Source: Sinorhizobium fredii NGR234 (GTDB lineage: Bacteria > Pseudomonadota > Alphaproteobacteria > Rhizobiales > Rhizobiaceae). From it: a stretch of 64,000 bases of DNA. Position numbers and translations under genes: made by a program. Under the pieces are notes generated by a model that was given only the letters and a program-made list of their open reading frames with translations, did not search any database and was not told the DNA's origin. The stretch is taken from assembly GCF_000018545.1 (NCBI RefSeq), contig NC_012586.1, positions 2,294,001 through 2,358,000 of the forward strand, in the 5' to 3' direction. Of the stretch, positions 53,430 through 61,074 are shown one piece after another (positions within the stretch are counted from its first letter, which is position 1; every line of letters starts with the position of its first letter).

Positions 53430-53595
53430 GACGCACGCTCCTGTAGACGAAATAGGTGAGGAGCGAGGTCAGCGGCACCCAGGCGAGCTGGTACCAGTAG
53501 AAGAAGGGAAAGCCGAAGAGCTTCGGCTCCTCGAAGTTATAGAAGGGGACCCATAGCAGCCCGATATAGGGCGCCAGCAGCAATAGACGTATCAC
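53419..53595 (-). CDS. DUF3311 small membrane protein preceding MctP
   Basis: A 58-residue protein starting at GTG 53595, directly after CGGGAGGATAAC. It has two membrane segments (residues about 1-17 and 30-52) and the family pattern LLLLAPYIGLLWVPFYNFEE, FPFFYWYQLAWVPL. DUF3311 proteins are regularly encoded just before SSS-type permeases and may be small accessory subunits. It overlaps mctP by 11 bases. A longer ATG frame from 53685 runs through a RIME repeat and is rejected. Confidence 0.85.
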   Translation of the reverse strand: MIRLLLLAPYIGLLWVPFYNFEEPKLFGFPFFYWYQLAWVPLTSLLTYFVYRSVRHDG

Positions 53596-53621
53596 GTTAT
53601 CCTCCCGCGATGTCTGGACTA

Positions 53622-53667
53622 AGCGGGATGAGGAAAACTGTGTGCGGTTTCCCGCCCGCCTCCCGCT
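53622..53667. repeat. RIME-type palindrome, second copy
   Basis: AGCGGGATGAGGAAAACTG...CCCGCCTCCCGCT, about 46 bp, the same element as 19903-19954 with a few changes. It lies upstream of the DUF3311 gene in the interval separating the mct locus from the secretion locus. The rest of 53596-53802 shows no gene. Confidence 0.75.
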
Positions 53668-53802
53668 CGAGCTATCGATGGCCACGTGATCCTCGGCACG
53701 TGTGTCTCTCGAATAGCTCCAAACGCCGCGCCGCGGCCTCCCTACTTTCGCTCCGGCGCCCCCCTACTTTCGCTCATTCCCCGCTCGCGACTGGAGCCGG
53801 CG

Positions 53803-54441
53803 CTACAGCACGATCACCTTGGCGCCGATTTTCACCCGCTCGTAGAGATCGATGACGTCGTCATTGGTCATGCGAAAACAACCCGAGGAGGAGGACCGGC
53901 CGACGCTTTCCGGTTCGTTCGAGCCGTGGATCCGGTAAAGCGTGTCGCCGAGATAGATGGCGCGCGCACCGAGCGGATTGTCGGCGCCGCCGGCCATGTA
54001 GGCCGGAAGTTCCGGCCGCCTGGCGCGCATGTCGGCGGGCGGGCGCCACTCCGGCCAGGCGCGCTTGCGGCTCACCATTTCGGTTCCGTGCCAGCCGTAG
54101 CCTTCTCGCCCGACGCCGACGCTGTAGCGCAGCGCCGTTCCGTGAGGCTGGACGTAATAGAGGGCGTAACGGCGCGTATCGATGATGATCGTTCCGGGCG
54201 CTTCCTGGGTGCGGTATTTCACCACCTGCCTCGGCAGGAACGCCCCCGGCGCATGACGCGGCGGGTAGGCCGGCGCCGACATCAGGAACTCGATATAGCC
54301 GCTGTCGATCCAGACCCGCTTGTTCTTCTTGTCGAGGATCGGCGGCCAAGGCTGGTCCGCGGTCGCCTGCGCGACGGTCGGCGCCAGGAGAAGGAGAAGA
54401 AGCAGCGCCCGCAGGAACTGCATTTTCGACAAATCCGACAT
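53803..54441 (-). CDS. L,D-transpeptidase (YkuD fold) at the end of the T3SS operon
   Basis: A 212-residue exported protein with signal peptide (MQFLRALLLLLLLAPTVAQA after a short lead). The YkuD domain has the substrate-site histidine in LYRIHGSNEPESVG and the nucleophile in SSSSGCFRM; the usual SHGC histidine is replaced by Ser, a variant also seen in other Rhizobiales members as far as I recall. These enzymes form 3-3 crosslinks or attach proteins to peptidoglycan. It starts 28 bases after sctU, so it is probably co-transcribed and could help fit the apparatus through the wall. Confidence 0.85.
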   Translation of the reverse strand: MSDLSKMQFLRALLLLLLLAPTVAQATADQPWPPILDKKNKRVWIDSGYIEFLMSAPAYPPRHAPGAFLPRQVVKYRTQEAPGTIIIDTRRYALYYVQPHGTALRYSVGVGREGYGWHGTEMVSRKRAWPEWRPPADMRARRPELPAYMAGGADNPLGARAIYLGDTLYRIHGSNEPESVGRSSSSGCFRMTNDDVIDLYERVKIGAKVIVL

Positions 54442-54469
54442 GTGAAGTCTCCTCGGACGTTGCGGGCGT

Positions 54470-55507
54470 TCAAATCAGACCGTTGGCGACCAGGGCATTC
54501 GCCACCTCCTGGAAAAGCCGGTCGGGAACCGGCGCCCCGATGGGTGTCTTGCCAAGCTCGGCGGCAAGCTTCGCGTCGGCCATGAAGGGAATTGTCCGGC
54601 TTCTCGCCTGGGCTCGCATCGAGGAGGCCGCCGGGCCGAAAGCTCGACAGACGACGATCGGCACGGGCGTTTCGTCGCGCACATAGCGTATGCCGACCGA
54701 CACCGCCCCCTCCTCACCGATCAGCAGCACGGCGCCCGCAAGACCGGTCTTCGTCGTTCCAAGGAGACGCGCCAGTTTGCGGCGCTCCTGCCTGATGAGC
54801 GGGTCGCCTTCCGTGTCCTTGTGTTCGCGCTTGCTCTCCGACCGGGTCATCCGCATCTCGCGCAGGAACAGCCAGCGCTGCAGGAAGAGATCGACCGCGC
54901 CCATGACGACAAAGGCGGCGATGGCGATGGATGTGATGGTCTTCAGCATGGAGAGCGACGTCGCATGCAGGCAGGCAAAGCCGCAGGTCGGCGACTGGAA
55001 CAGCGATCCGAGCCCGGCATGGAAGACGACGGCAAAGGCAATGGAGAGCGCCGCGATCTTGAACAGCGCCTTGCCGAAATCGACGACGCTCTTCAACGAG
55101 GCGATCCGCTTCAGCCCCGATGCCGGATTGACACGGTTGAAATCCGGCGCGAGCGGCTCGGCCGAAAAGACGAAGCCCTTGGTGATCGCCACATTGGTGG
55201 CGAGAATGGCGACGATCGTGATGCCGAGGATGGGCAGCACCGTCGTCCAAAGCGCATCGGCGGCAATGGTGCTCAGCCGGTACCAGACATCGGCGAAGGG
55301 GCGCTCGTAGATATGCGACGCCTCGTCCAGGAGCCGCTCGATCTTCACCTGCAGGCTCGGCGCGACATAGAAGAGAAACAGGGTGGAGAACAGCACGACG
55401 ATGCCCGAGACCATGTCCGGGCTGTGCATCACCTGGCCTTTCCGGCGCGCGTCCCGGATCTTCTTGTCCGACGCGGGAAGCGACTTCTCCTCGCTTGTTT
55501 CGCTCAC
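54470..55507 (-). CDS. sctU: Type III secretion export-gate protein SctU (RhcU/YscU family) lacking NPTH
   Basis: A 345-residue FlhB/YscU-family protein. The N terminus KKIRDARRKGQVMHSPD is the family start; four membrane segments lie at about 34-50, 85-107, 145-168 and 185-210; the linker SKREHKDTEGDPLIRQERR is conserved. The cytoplasmic domain should contain the self-cleaving NPTH loop, but residues 264-267 read GEEG (LLIGEEGAVSVGIRYVRDET), so autocleavage cannot occur there. The start overlaps the TPR gene stop by 4 bases. It normally controls substrate switching. Confidence 0.93.
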   Translation of the reverse strand: MSETSEEKSLPASDKKIRDARRKGQVMHSPDMVSGIVVLFSTLFLFYVAPSLQVKIERLLDEASHIYERPFADVWYRLSTIAADALWTTVLPILGITIVAILATNVAITKGFVFSAEPLAPDFNRVNPASGLKRIASLKSVVDFGKALFKIAALSIAFAVVFHAGLGSLFQSPTCGFACLHATSLSMLKTITSIAIAAFVVMGAVDLFLQRWLFLREMRMTRSESKREHKDTEGDPLIRQERRKLARLLGTTKTGLAGAVLLIGEEGAVSVGIRYVRDETPVPIVVCRAFGPAASSMRAQARSRTIPFMADAKLAAELGKTPIGAPVPDRLFQEVANALVANGLI

Positions 55508-56358
55508 GTGACGCCGTCATCCCTGGACGACGCCAGAAGACCGATCTCCTGCGCACGCTTGGCAACGTCCGGGATGGCGCGCAGCTTCGCCGCCTTCGCC
55601 AAAATCTGGCCTTTCTGCCGCGCGGACATCTCGGGCACGGCGACGGAGCGCGCCTTTTCCGTTTCGCCGGCCATGGTCAGGACGATCAGGTAATTGACGA
55701 AATGGCGCCGTTCGGCGAGCGGCGAACCCACGACGCCCGTCATATGCGTGACCGCCTGCGTCAGGTTGTTCGAGAGTGCTTCGGCAAGCGCCAGATTTGT
55801 CGTCGTATCCAGGTTGGCGGGCTGCAGCGCCAGCGCCCTCGAAAAGGCACCCTCCGCCGCTCCCCCGTCGCCGCTGAAAACAAGCGCCGTTCCGAGGCGG
55901 TTATACGCCACCACCGAATTCAGCGCCTCGGCGGCCGGCGCCAGGCTTCGTGCAGCCGACTCGGCCTCGCCCTTCTGCAACTGGGCGGTGCCCAGTCCAA
56001 GCAGGGCATCGGGGTCCTTCGGATCGATCTCGAGCGCGGCGCGGAAGGCTTCCTCCGCCGCCTCGGCGTCGCCCGCCTTGAGGCGCGCATTGCCGAGGCG
56101 GACGCGCATCGATGCGTCGTTCGGCGCGTTGACGGCAGCACGCTCGTAGAGCGCCAGGGCCGTCGCGCTTTCGCCCTTCGCCTCGATGCTTTCGGCAACG
56201 CTCAACAGCTTCGTCTGGGCGCTCGCCTGCTTGTCCTTCTCCTTGTCGGCAGGAACCGTGGTGCAGGCGGAAAGCGCCAGAAGCGCAGCCACGGCTGCGA
56301 TCCCCCGCCCCATGCTACGCCGGCGACGGCCGGAACTCAGAATCGACCACGCCTTCAT
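55504..56358 (-). CDS. TadD-like TPR lipoprotein in the T3SS operon
   Basis: A 284-residue protein. A basic N terminus precedes a hydrophobic helix and the lipobox LLALSAC (about residues 26-32). The mature part holds about four to five TPR motifs (ATALALYERAAVNAPNDASM, AAEEAFRAALEIDPKDPDAL, AAEGAFSRALALQPANLDTT). The domain order resembles TadD, the TPR lipoprotein of Tad pili, more than any usual Sct protein. It could act as a pilotin or scaffold for the neighbouring secretin. GGAGGTAG precedes the ATG. Confidence 0.78.
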   Translation of the reverse strand: MKAWSILSSGRRRRSMGRGIAAVAALLALSACTTVPADKEKDKQASAQTKLLSVAESIEAKGESATALALYERAAVNAPNDASMRVRLGNARLKAGDAEAAEEAFRAALEIDPKDPDALLGLGTAQLQKGEAESAARSLAPAAEALNSVVAYNRLGTALVFSGDGGAAEGAFSRALALQPANLDTTTNLALAEALSNNLTQAVTHMTGVVGSPLAERRHFVNYLIVLTMAGETEKARSVAVPEMSARQKGQILAKAAKLRAIPDVAKRAQEIGLLASSRDDGVT

Positions 56359-56756
56359 TCTACCTCCGTCTCATTGGTCGCATTGCGGTGGTTACCTTCA
56401 CCGTAGCGATCGATGTAGGTCTTCGCGGCGCGCGCCACCGGCGCCGCCATCGCCGGCCCCATTTCGCGGCCCTTGAGCAGGTGCCGCTGATCCGCAGCCA
56501 TGAGCTGCAGATTGAGGTTGTTGGCACAGCCGGACGGCAGGTAAAGCGGCTGGTCGGCGGTATCCGGCGTGATGCAGGCATCCGGCACCAGCGTCTGCGT
56601 CTCGGTCGTGTCGTAGCCCTTGCGAACGAGCCCGCCCTTCGCCGGCGGGGCGCCGTGCATCGACAGATAGCTGTAGTTCGGAGAATAGGGCTGCGGATGC
56701 GAACCGCTGCAGCCTGCCGGGATGAGCAGGGCTGCGATCAGCGTGGCGCGGGCCAT
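56355..56756 (-). CDS. CpaD-like secreted protein in the T3SS operon
   Basis: A 133-residue protein starting at ATG 56756 behind GGGAGGGGCG, with a signal or lipoprotein peptide (MARATLIAALLIPAGC). The C-terminal half (LPSGCANNLNLQLMAADQRH, then LLKGREMGPAMAAPVARAA) follows the CpaD pattern of Tad pilus systems, where a Gly-Cys-Ala-x-x-x-Asn-Leu segment precedes a Pro/Arg-x-Leu region and a pairing of Ala and Arg residues. It is shorter than typical CpaD. Position directly after the secretin gene supports an outer-membrane accessory role. The start overlaps no neighbour; an ATG at 56786 is the alternative. Confidence 0.6.
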   Translation of the reverse strand: MARATLIAALLIPAGCSGSHPQPYSPNYSYLSMHGAPPAKGGLVRKGYDTTETQTLVPDACITPDTADQPLYLPSGCANNLNLQLMAADQRHLLKGREMGPAMAAPVARAAKTYIDRYGEGNHRNATNETEVE

Positions 56757-56775
56757 CGCCCCTCCCGAGGAGATA

Positions 56776-58119
56776 TCATTCGACATAGAAGCCGTATCCC
56801 TTGTTGACCGCCGGTTTCGCCTTCTTGCGCGGCGAGGTAATCGCACCGGCGGGGCTGTCCAGCGGCGTCTTCATGTTTCGCTCGGAGGTGGGCGTCACCA
56901 GATACGGGGTGATCAGGATGACGAGTTCCGTCTCGTTGCGCTGGAACCGCTTGGATTTGAACAATTCGCCGAGGATCGGCACGTCGCCGACGACAGGCGT
57001 CTTGTTCAGCGTCTGCGACTCCTGGCGCTGGAACAGGCCGGCGATCGCGAAGGTCTGGCCGCTGCCGACCTCGACGGCCGTGTCCGCCCGGCGGATGCGC
57101 AGCGACGGTACCACCAGCCCGCTGATCGAAACGACACTGTCCTGCGATACGCTGCTGACCTCGGGACGCACTTGGAGGGCAATGCGGTTGTTCGGCAGCA
57201 GCGTCGGCGTGAATTGCAGCGACACGCCGAACTGCTTGTATTCGATGCCGATCTGACCATCGCCGGCCGGCACCGGAACCGGTATCTCGCCGCCGGCCAG
57301 GAAGCTGGCGGTCTGGCCGGTGACGGCGGTGATGTTGGGCTCCGCAAGGATCGTCAGGATGCCGTTCGCCTGCAGCGCGTCGAGCAGCACATTGACGTTC
57401 ACATGGTCGCCGCGCGCACCGATGGCGATCCCGGTGTCGTCCTCGTTGCTGGCCCCGCCGGTCCGGACAATGCCGAAGGAGAAGGAGCCGCTGTTGACGA
57501 AGAGGCTCCAGTCGATGCCGAAGCGCGTCAGCTCGTTGCGGGCGACCTCGGCGAAGCGGACGCGGATATTGACCTGGTTCGACCCGGCAATCGTCGTGTT
57601 GTTGAGCGCCGGCCGATCGGGTGTCGAATAGCTCTGCAGGACACTTTCCATGTCCATCGCCTCGCCGACATTGCGGGTCTGGCCGGTGCCGACATATTGC
57701 CCGCCGAACAGGCTGATATCGACCCGGGTGGTCGGCTGCAGCGCCAGCGCCGACTGCTCCGCGGCCCTCGGATTGCCGCTGACGCGAACCTGCACGGTGC
57801 CGCGCGTCATCTGGTCGGCGCTGAGAGCGATGAGATTGGTGTCGCCGGTCTTCGTCGCGTAGATATAGACGACGCCGGGCGAGACGACGCGCACGTCGGC
57901 GATCGCCGTGTCGGCCAGAAACACCGACTCGACCGGCTCGTCGAAGCGAAGGATCGTGCCTTCCCCGACCGTCAGCTCCAGAACCTGGCCGTTTATCGCG
58001 TCGACCTTCACCTGGGCGCTCGCCGAAGGCAGCGCACAGTGGACCGCAAGCACGGTCAGCAAGATAAGCAGAAAGACTTTCCCCGTCCGGACAGGACGAA
58101 GGCTTCGCAAGACTAGCAT
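56776..58119 (-). CDS. sctC: CpaC/RhcC2-type secretin of the T3SS
   Basis: A 447-residue protein starting at ATG 58119 (GGGAGTGG upstream) with a signal peptide ending near ASA. Residues about 40-115 form the pilus-type N-terminal domain (ILRFDEPVESVFLADTAIAD, VYIYATKTGDTNLIALS), followed by BON-like and secretin domains (VNVNVLLDALQANGILTILA, FLAGGEIPVPVPAG, QDSVVSISGLVVPSLRIRRA, KTPVVGDVPILGELFKS). This layout is that of Tad-pilus CpaC secretins. In the rhizobial T3SS the outer ring is made by RhcC2 with a separate RhcC1, which is encoded here at 62639. Confidence 0.88.
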   Translation of the reverse strand: MLVLRSLRPVRTGKVFLLILLTVLAVHCALPSASAQVKVDAINGQVLELTVGEGTILRFDEPVESVFLADTAIADVRVVSPGVVYIYATKTGDTNLIALSADQMTRGTVQVRVSGNPRAAEQSALALQPTTRVDISLFGGQYVGTGQTRNVGEAMDMESVLQSYSTPDRPALNNTTIAGSNQVNIRVRFAEVARNELTRFGIDWSLFVNSGSFSFGIVRTGGASNEDDTGIAIGARGDHVNVNVLLDALQANGILTILAEPNITAVTGQTASFLAGGEIPVPVPAGDGQIGIEYKQFGVSLQFTPTLLPNNRIALQVRPEVSSVSQDSVVSISGLVVPSLRIRRADTAVEVGSGQTFAIAGLFQRQESQTLNKTPVVGDVPILGELFKSKRFQRNETELVILITPYLVTPTSERNMKTPLDSPAGAITSPRKKAKPAVNKGYGFYVE

Positions 58120-58201
58120 TCCACTCCCTATTCGTTCCCCGCGCCCCGCGCCCCCGCGCAGGCAAGACATGAATTCTTCTCGATCTTCTCCGCCAGCGAC
58201 C

Positions 58202-60346
58202 TCATGGGCGACCGTCGACTGCGAGTTCCGGCACTCCGGAGACCGGAAGCGCGATATAGCCGAGGCATTGGACGCTGAACTCCGCTGCGATCTCCTGGTA
58301 GGACAGAACCGCCATCTGCACGTCGTGGCGCATCAGCAGGTTTCGGATGTGCCGACGAAGATCCATCGAGGTCAGGATCGCGGCGCGCGACTGCGCGCCC
58401 GCCTTCTCCCGCCGCTTCTTGAGCTCCTCGAGGATCGGTGCCGCCAGGCGTTCCGGAACCGCGCCGGCCGGACCGCTATTCTTCTCGACCGCCGCTCTGA
58501 GCTCGTCCTCGAACGGCCGTGTCAGCAGATAGGCCGAAACGATCCGGTTGCTGTCGGCGAGGCGAAAGCAGATCTGCCGCCCGAGGCCCGCCCGTACATG
58601 ATCGGCGAGCGCCTGCAGGTTCTGGATCTGCGCCCCACGTTCGGCGATCGTCTGGAGAATGATACGCATATTGGTGATCGGAACATCTTCCTCGATCAGC
58701 CTGCGCAGCACGTCGGAGAGCCTCTGCGCCGAGACGACGTCCAGAACCTCCTTGGTCAGATCTCCGAATGTCCCCTCCAGCCGGCCGAGAAGCGCCCGCG
58801 TTTCCTGCGCGTCGATGAAGTCCGGCGCATAGCGGCGCAGTACGCGCTCGACGAGCGTCATCACCACGTCCGCCGCCTCGCAATAGCCGACACCGGCAGC
58901 GTCGAGGGCTGCCGCATGCGACCTGTCGATCCAGACGAGCTTCAATCCCATCAGGTCCGGCTGCGTCACATAGGGGATCGACAGGATGTCGAGGTCGACG
59001 GTTTCATCCCAGGCCATCAGATGATCGGGCAGGAGCGCGCCATCGACGACGGGAACGCCCTCGAAATCGATGCGAAACTCGGCCGTCGCGAGCCGCGCGT
59101 CGGTCAGCCGGCCGATCGCCGGAACGCGGATGCCGAGGTCTTCCAGGATCGCCTCGGCGAGGCTTTCGGTCCGTTCGGCGAACAGGGGCGGAGGGAGACG
59201 CTCGCCAAGCCCTTCCCCCATCGTCAGAGTGAGCCTATGCGCCATTCCGAGATCCGAGCCGGCACCCGGCAGATTGCCCGCTATGTGATCGACGACGCGC
59301 CCCCCGGGGGAAACGGGGCGGGCTTCGCGCCGGTTCTGAGCAGAACCCGTAACCTCTTCGGCCGCCTGACGTTTGCGGGCAGCGTAGGCGAGCAGCCCGG
59401 CCAGGCCGGCGAGCGGCCAGAACACGATCAGCGGAAAGCCCGGAACCAACCCGAAGCCGAAAAGGATCGCCGCCGCCAGCGCCAGCGCCCGATCGCTCGC
59501 GCCGAGCTGACCGAGGATTTCGGAGCTGAGGTCCTGCGGGCGCCGACCGGACGGCACGCGCGTCACCACCGCCCCTGCCGCCACCGCCATCATCAGCGCC
59601 GGTATCTGCGAAATCAGCCCGTCGCCGACCGTCAGCAGCGAATAGGTATGCGCCGCCTCCCCGACCGTGAGCCCGCGCTGCAGCGATCCGATCGCCAGCC
59701 CGCCGATGAGGTTGATCGCGATGATGATCAATCCCGCCACCGCGTCGCCCTTGACGAATTTCATCGCCCCGTCCATGGCGCCGTAGAACTGGCTTTCGCG
59801 TTCGAGGTCGTCGCGTTTTCGACGGGCTTCCTGCTGGTCGATGTCGCCGCTGCGCGCCTCGTTGTCGATGCTCATCTGCTTGCCCGGCATCGCGTCGAGC
59901 GCGAAGCGGGCGCCAACCTCGGCGACGCGCTCGGCGCCTTTGGTGATTACGACGAACTGGGCGATGGTGATGATCAGGAAGACGATGAGCCCGACCAGCA
60001 CGTCGCCGCCGACGACGAAGGATCCGAATGCCGCGACGATCTGACCGGCATCCGCCTCAGTCAGGATCAGCCGCGTGGTGGTGATCGCCAATGCAAGCCG
60101 GAAGAGCGTGCCGAGCAGGATGATCGACGGCAGCGAAGAGAATTGCGCCGGGCTCGAAATATAGAGCGCGCCGACAAGAATGAGCAGGCTGTAGAAAAAG
60201 TTGAAGCCGATCAGCATGTCGACGAGAAAAGTCGGCATCGGGATGATCATCATGGTGATCGCCAGCATCACCACGGCCGCGACGACGATGTCCGACCGCC
60301 GGGATGCCGCCCTGGCGAACTGGTTGACCGCGGCGATCACGCTCAT
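58202..60346 (-). CDS. sctV: Type III secretion export-gate protein SctV (RhcV/YscV family)
   Basis: A 714-residue FHIPEP-family protein. ATG 60346 begins MSVIAAVNQFARAASRRSDI and overlaps the upstream gene by 4 bases. The N-terminal half has about seven membrane segments and the conserved block FVVITKGAERVAEVGARFAL, DAMPGKQMSIDNEARSGDID, KFVKGDAVAGLIIIAINLIG. The C-terminal cytoplasmic domain forms the nonameric docking ring for chaperone-substrate complexes. The gene is full length and marks the locus as a true secretion system. Confidence 0.96.
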   Translation of the reverse strand: MSVIAAVNQFARAASRRSDIVVAAVVMLAITMMIIPMPTFLVDMLIGFNFFYSLLILVGALYISSPAQFSSLPSIILLGTLFRLALAITTTRLILTEADAGQIVAAFGSFVVGGDVLVGLIVFLIITIAQFVVITKGAERVAEVGARFALDAMPGKQMSIDNEARSGDIDQQEARRKRDDLERESQFYGAMDGAMKFVKGDAVAGLIIIAINLIGGLAIGSLQRGLTVGEAAHTYSLLTVGDGLISQIPALMMAVAAGAVVTRVPSGRRPQDLSSEILGQLGASDRALALAAAILFGFGLVPGFPLIVFWPLAGLAGLLAYAARKRQAAEEVTGSAQNRREARPVSPGGRVVDHIAGNLPGAGSDLGMAHRLTLTMGEGLGERLPPPLFAERTESLAEAILEDLGIRVPAIGRLTDARLATAEFRIDFEGVPVVDGALLPDHLMAWDETVDLDILSIPYVTQPDLMGLKLVWIDRSHAAALDAAGVGYCEAADVVMTLVERVLRRYAPDFIDAQETRALLGRLEGTFGDLTKEVLDVVSAQRLSDVLRRLIEEDVPITNMRIILQTIAERGAQIQNLQALADHVRAGLGRQICFRLADSNRIVSAYLLTRPFEDELRAAVEKNSGPAGAVPERLAAPILEELKKRREKAGAQSRAAILTSMDLRRHIRNLLMRHDVQMAVLSYQEIAAEFSVQCLGYIALPVSGVPELAVDGRP

Positions 60347-60678
60347 TCCGCCGCCCTCGCCCGAAGGTAGGCCTCGAACGCCTCGCGGGCCCGATCCTTG
60401 TCGCCGCGCAGCCACTCCGCCTTGCTCCTCAGCCGCTGAAGGGCTGGATCGATGGCCTCGGATATGTCCTCGATCCGATCGATGGCGGCGATCGCACGCG
60501 GGCCGGCGCCGGATTCGGCGAATGCTTCGGCCAGCGAATGCAGCACCGGGACATTGTCCGGCGCCATCTTTGCCGCGAGCAGAAGAAACACCAGGCCGCG
60601 CTCGTGATGGCCGGCGCGACAGTAGAGCGAACCGAGCGCATGAAGGAATTCGAGGCTGTCTGCGTGGCGCTCAGTCAA
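60343..60678 (-). CDS. TPR protein, SctY (YscY)-like
   Basis: A 111-residue TPR protein (LEFLHALGSLYCRAGHHERG, LVFLLLAAKMAPDNVPVLHS, AREAFEAYLRARAAE). Its length and place, between a 124-residue protein and SctV with 4-base overlaps on both sides, match yscX-yscY-yscV of Yersinia, where YscY is a 114-residue TPR chaperone that binds YscX and the SctV ring. TPR chaperones of other Sct classes are alternatives. The SctY assignment rests on size, fold and order, not on clear sequence identity. Confidence 0.6.
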   Translation of the reverse strand: MTERHADSLEFLHALGSLYCRAGHHERGLVFLLLAAKMAPDNVPVLHSLAEAFAESGAGPRAIAAIDRIEDISEAIDPALQRLRSKAEWLRGDKDRAREAFEAYLRARAAE

Positions 60679-61049
60679 CTGCTTTGCGCCTGCATGAGCC
60701 GCTGCTGCAGATCGCGTCTGCTTTCGATCTCGTCGTTCAGCATCGATGCGGTGAGGTTGCGGATGTCCTCGTCGAGATCCAATCCGGGCAAGACCTCCCG
60801 GACGATATAGGCCAGGACCTCCTGGGAACGCGACAGGTCGAACAGCGTCGCATTCGAAAGCCTGGCCCGCTCGGCCCCGCCCGCCCGGACATTGCCGGCC
60901 GACGTCCTCTGGCGGGCCTGGCGGATCGATTGCAGGAGCCGCGCGTCGAACTCCTGCGGCTGGCTTCGTCCGGCCGCCTCCGGTCGCAACGACACCGCAC
61001 TCGACTGGCCGCGGCTGCGATTGTCGTGTCGGCGGACTTCGATGCTCAT
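60675..61049 (-). CDS. Small T3SS protein, possible SctX (YscX)-like
   Basis: A 124-residue soluble protein. Residues 1-60 are basic, polar and probably disordered (RRHDNRSRGQSSAVSLRPEA), as in an export signal region. Residues about 65-120 are predicted helical with acidic and leucine-rich faces (LPGLDLDEDIRNLTASMLND, EIESRRDLQQRLMQ). YscX has 122 residues, a flexible N terminus and a helical C terminus that binds YscY. The gene directly precedes the TPR gene and sctV, the same order as in Yersinia. Homology is inferred only. Confidence 0.5.
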   Translation of the reverse strand: MSIEVRRHDNRSRGQSSAVSLRPEAAGRSQPQEFDARLLQSIRQARQRTSAGNVRAGGAERARLSNATLFDLSRSQEVLAYIVREVLPGLDLDEDIRNLTASMLNDEIESRRDLQQRLMQAQSS

Positions 61050-61074
61050 CCTGATGCCCCCTCTCGTCGCGCCT

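Noticed and set aside
50460..53459. Plus-strand reading frame of 999 codons across mctS and mctP
   Set aside because: It is antisense to two clear membrane-protein genes. Its product is rich in Arg, Asp, Gln and His, typical of the complement of hydrophobic coding sequence.
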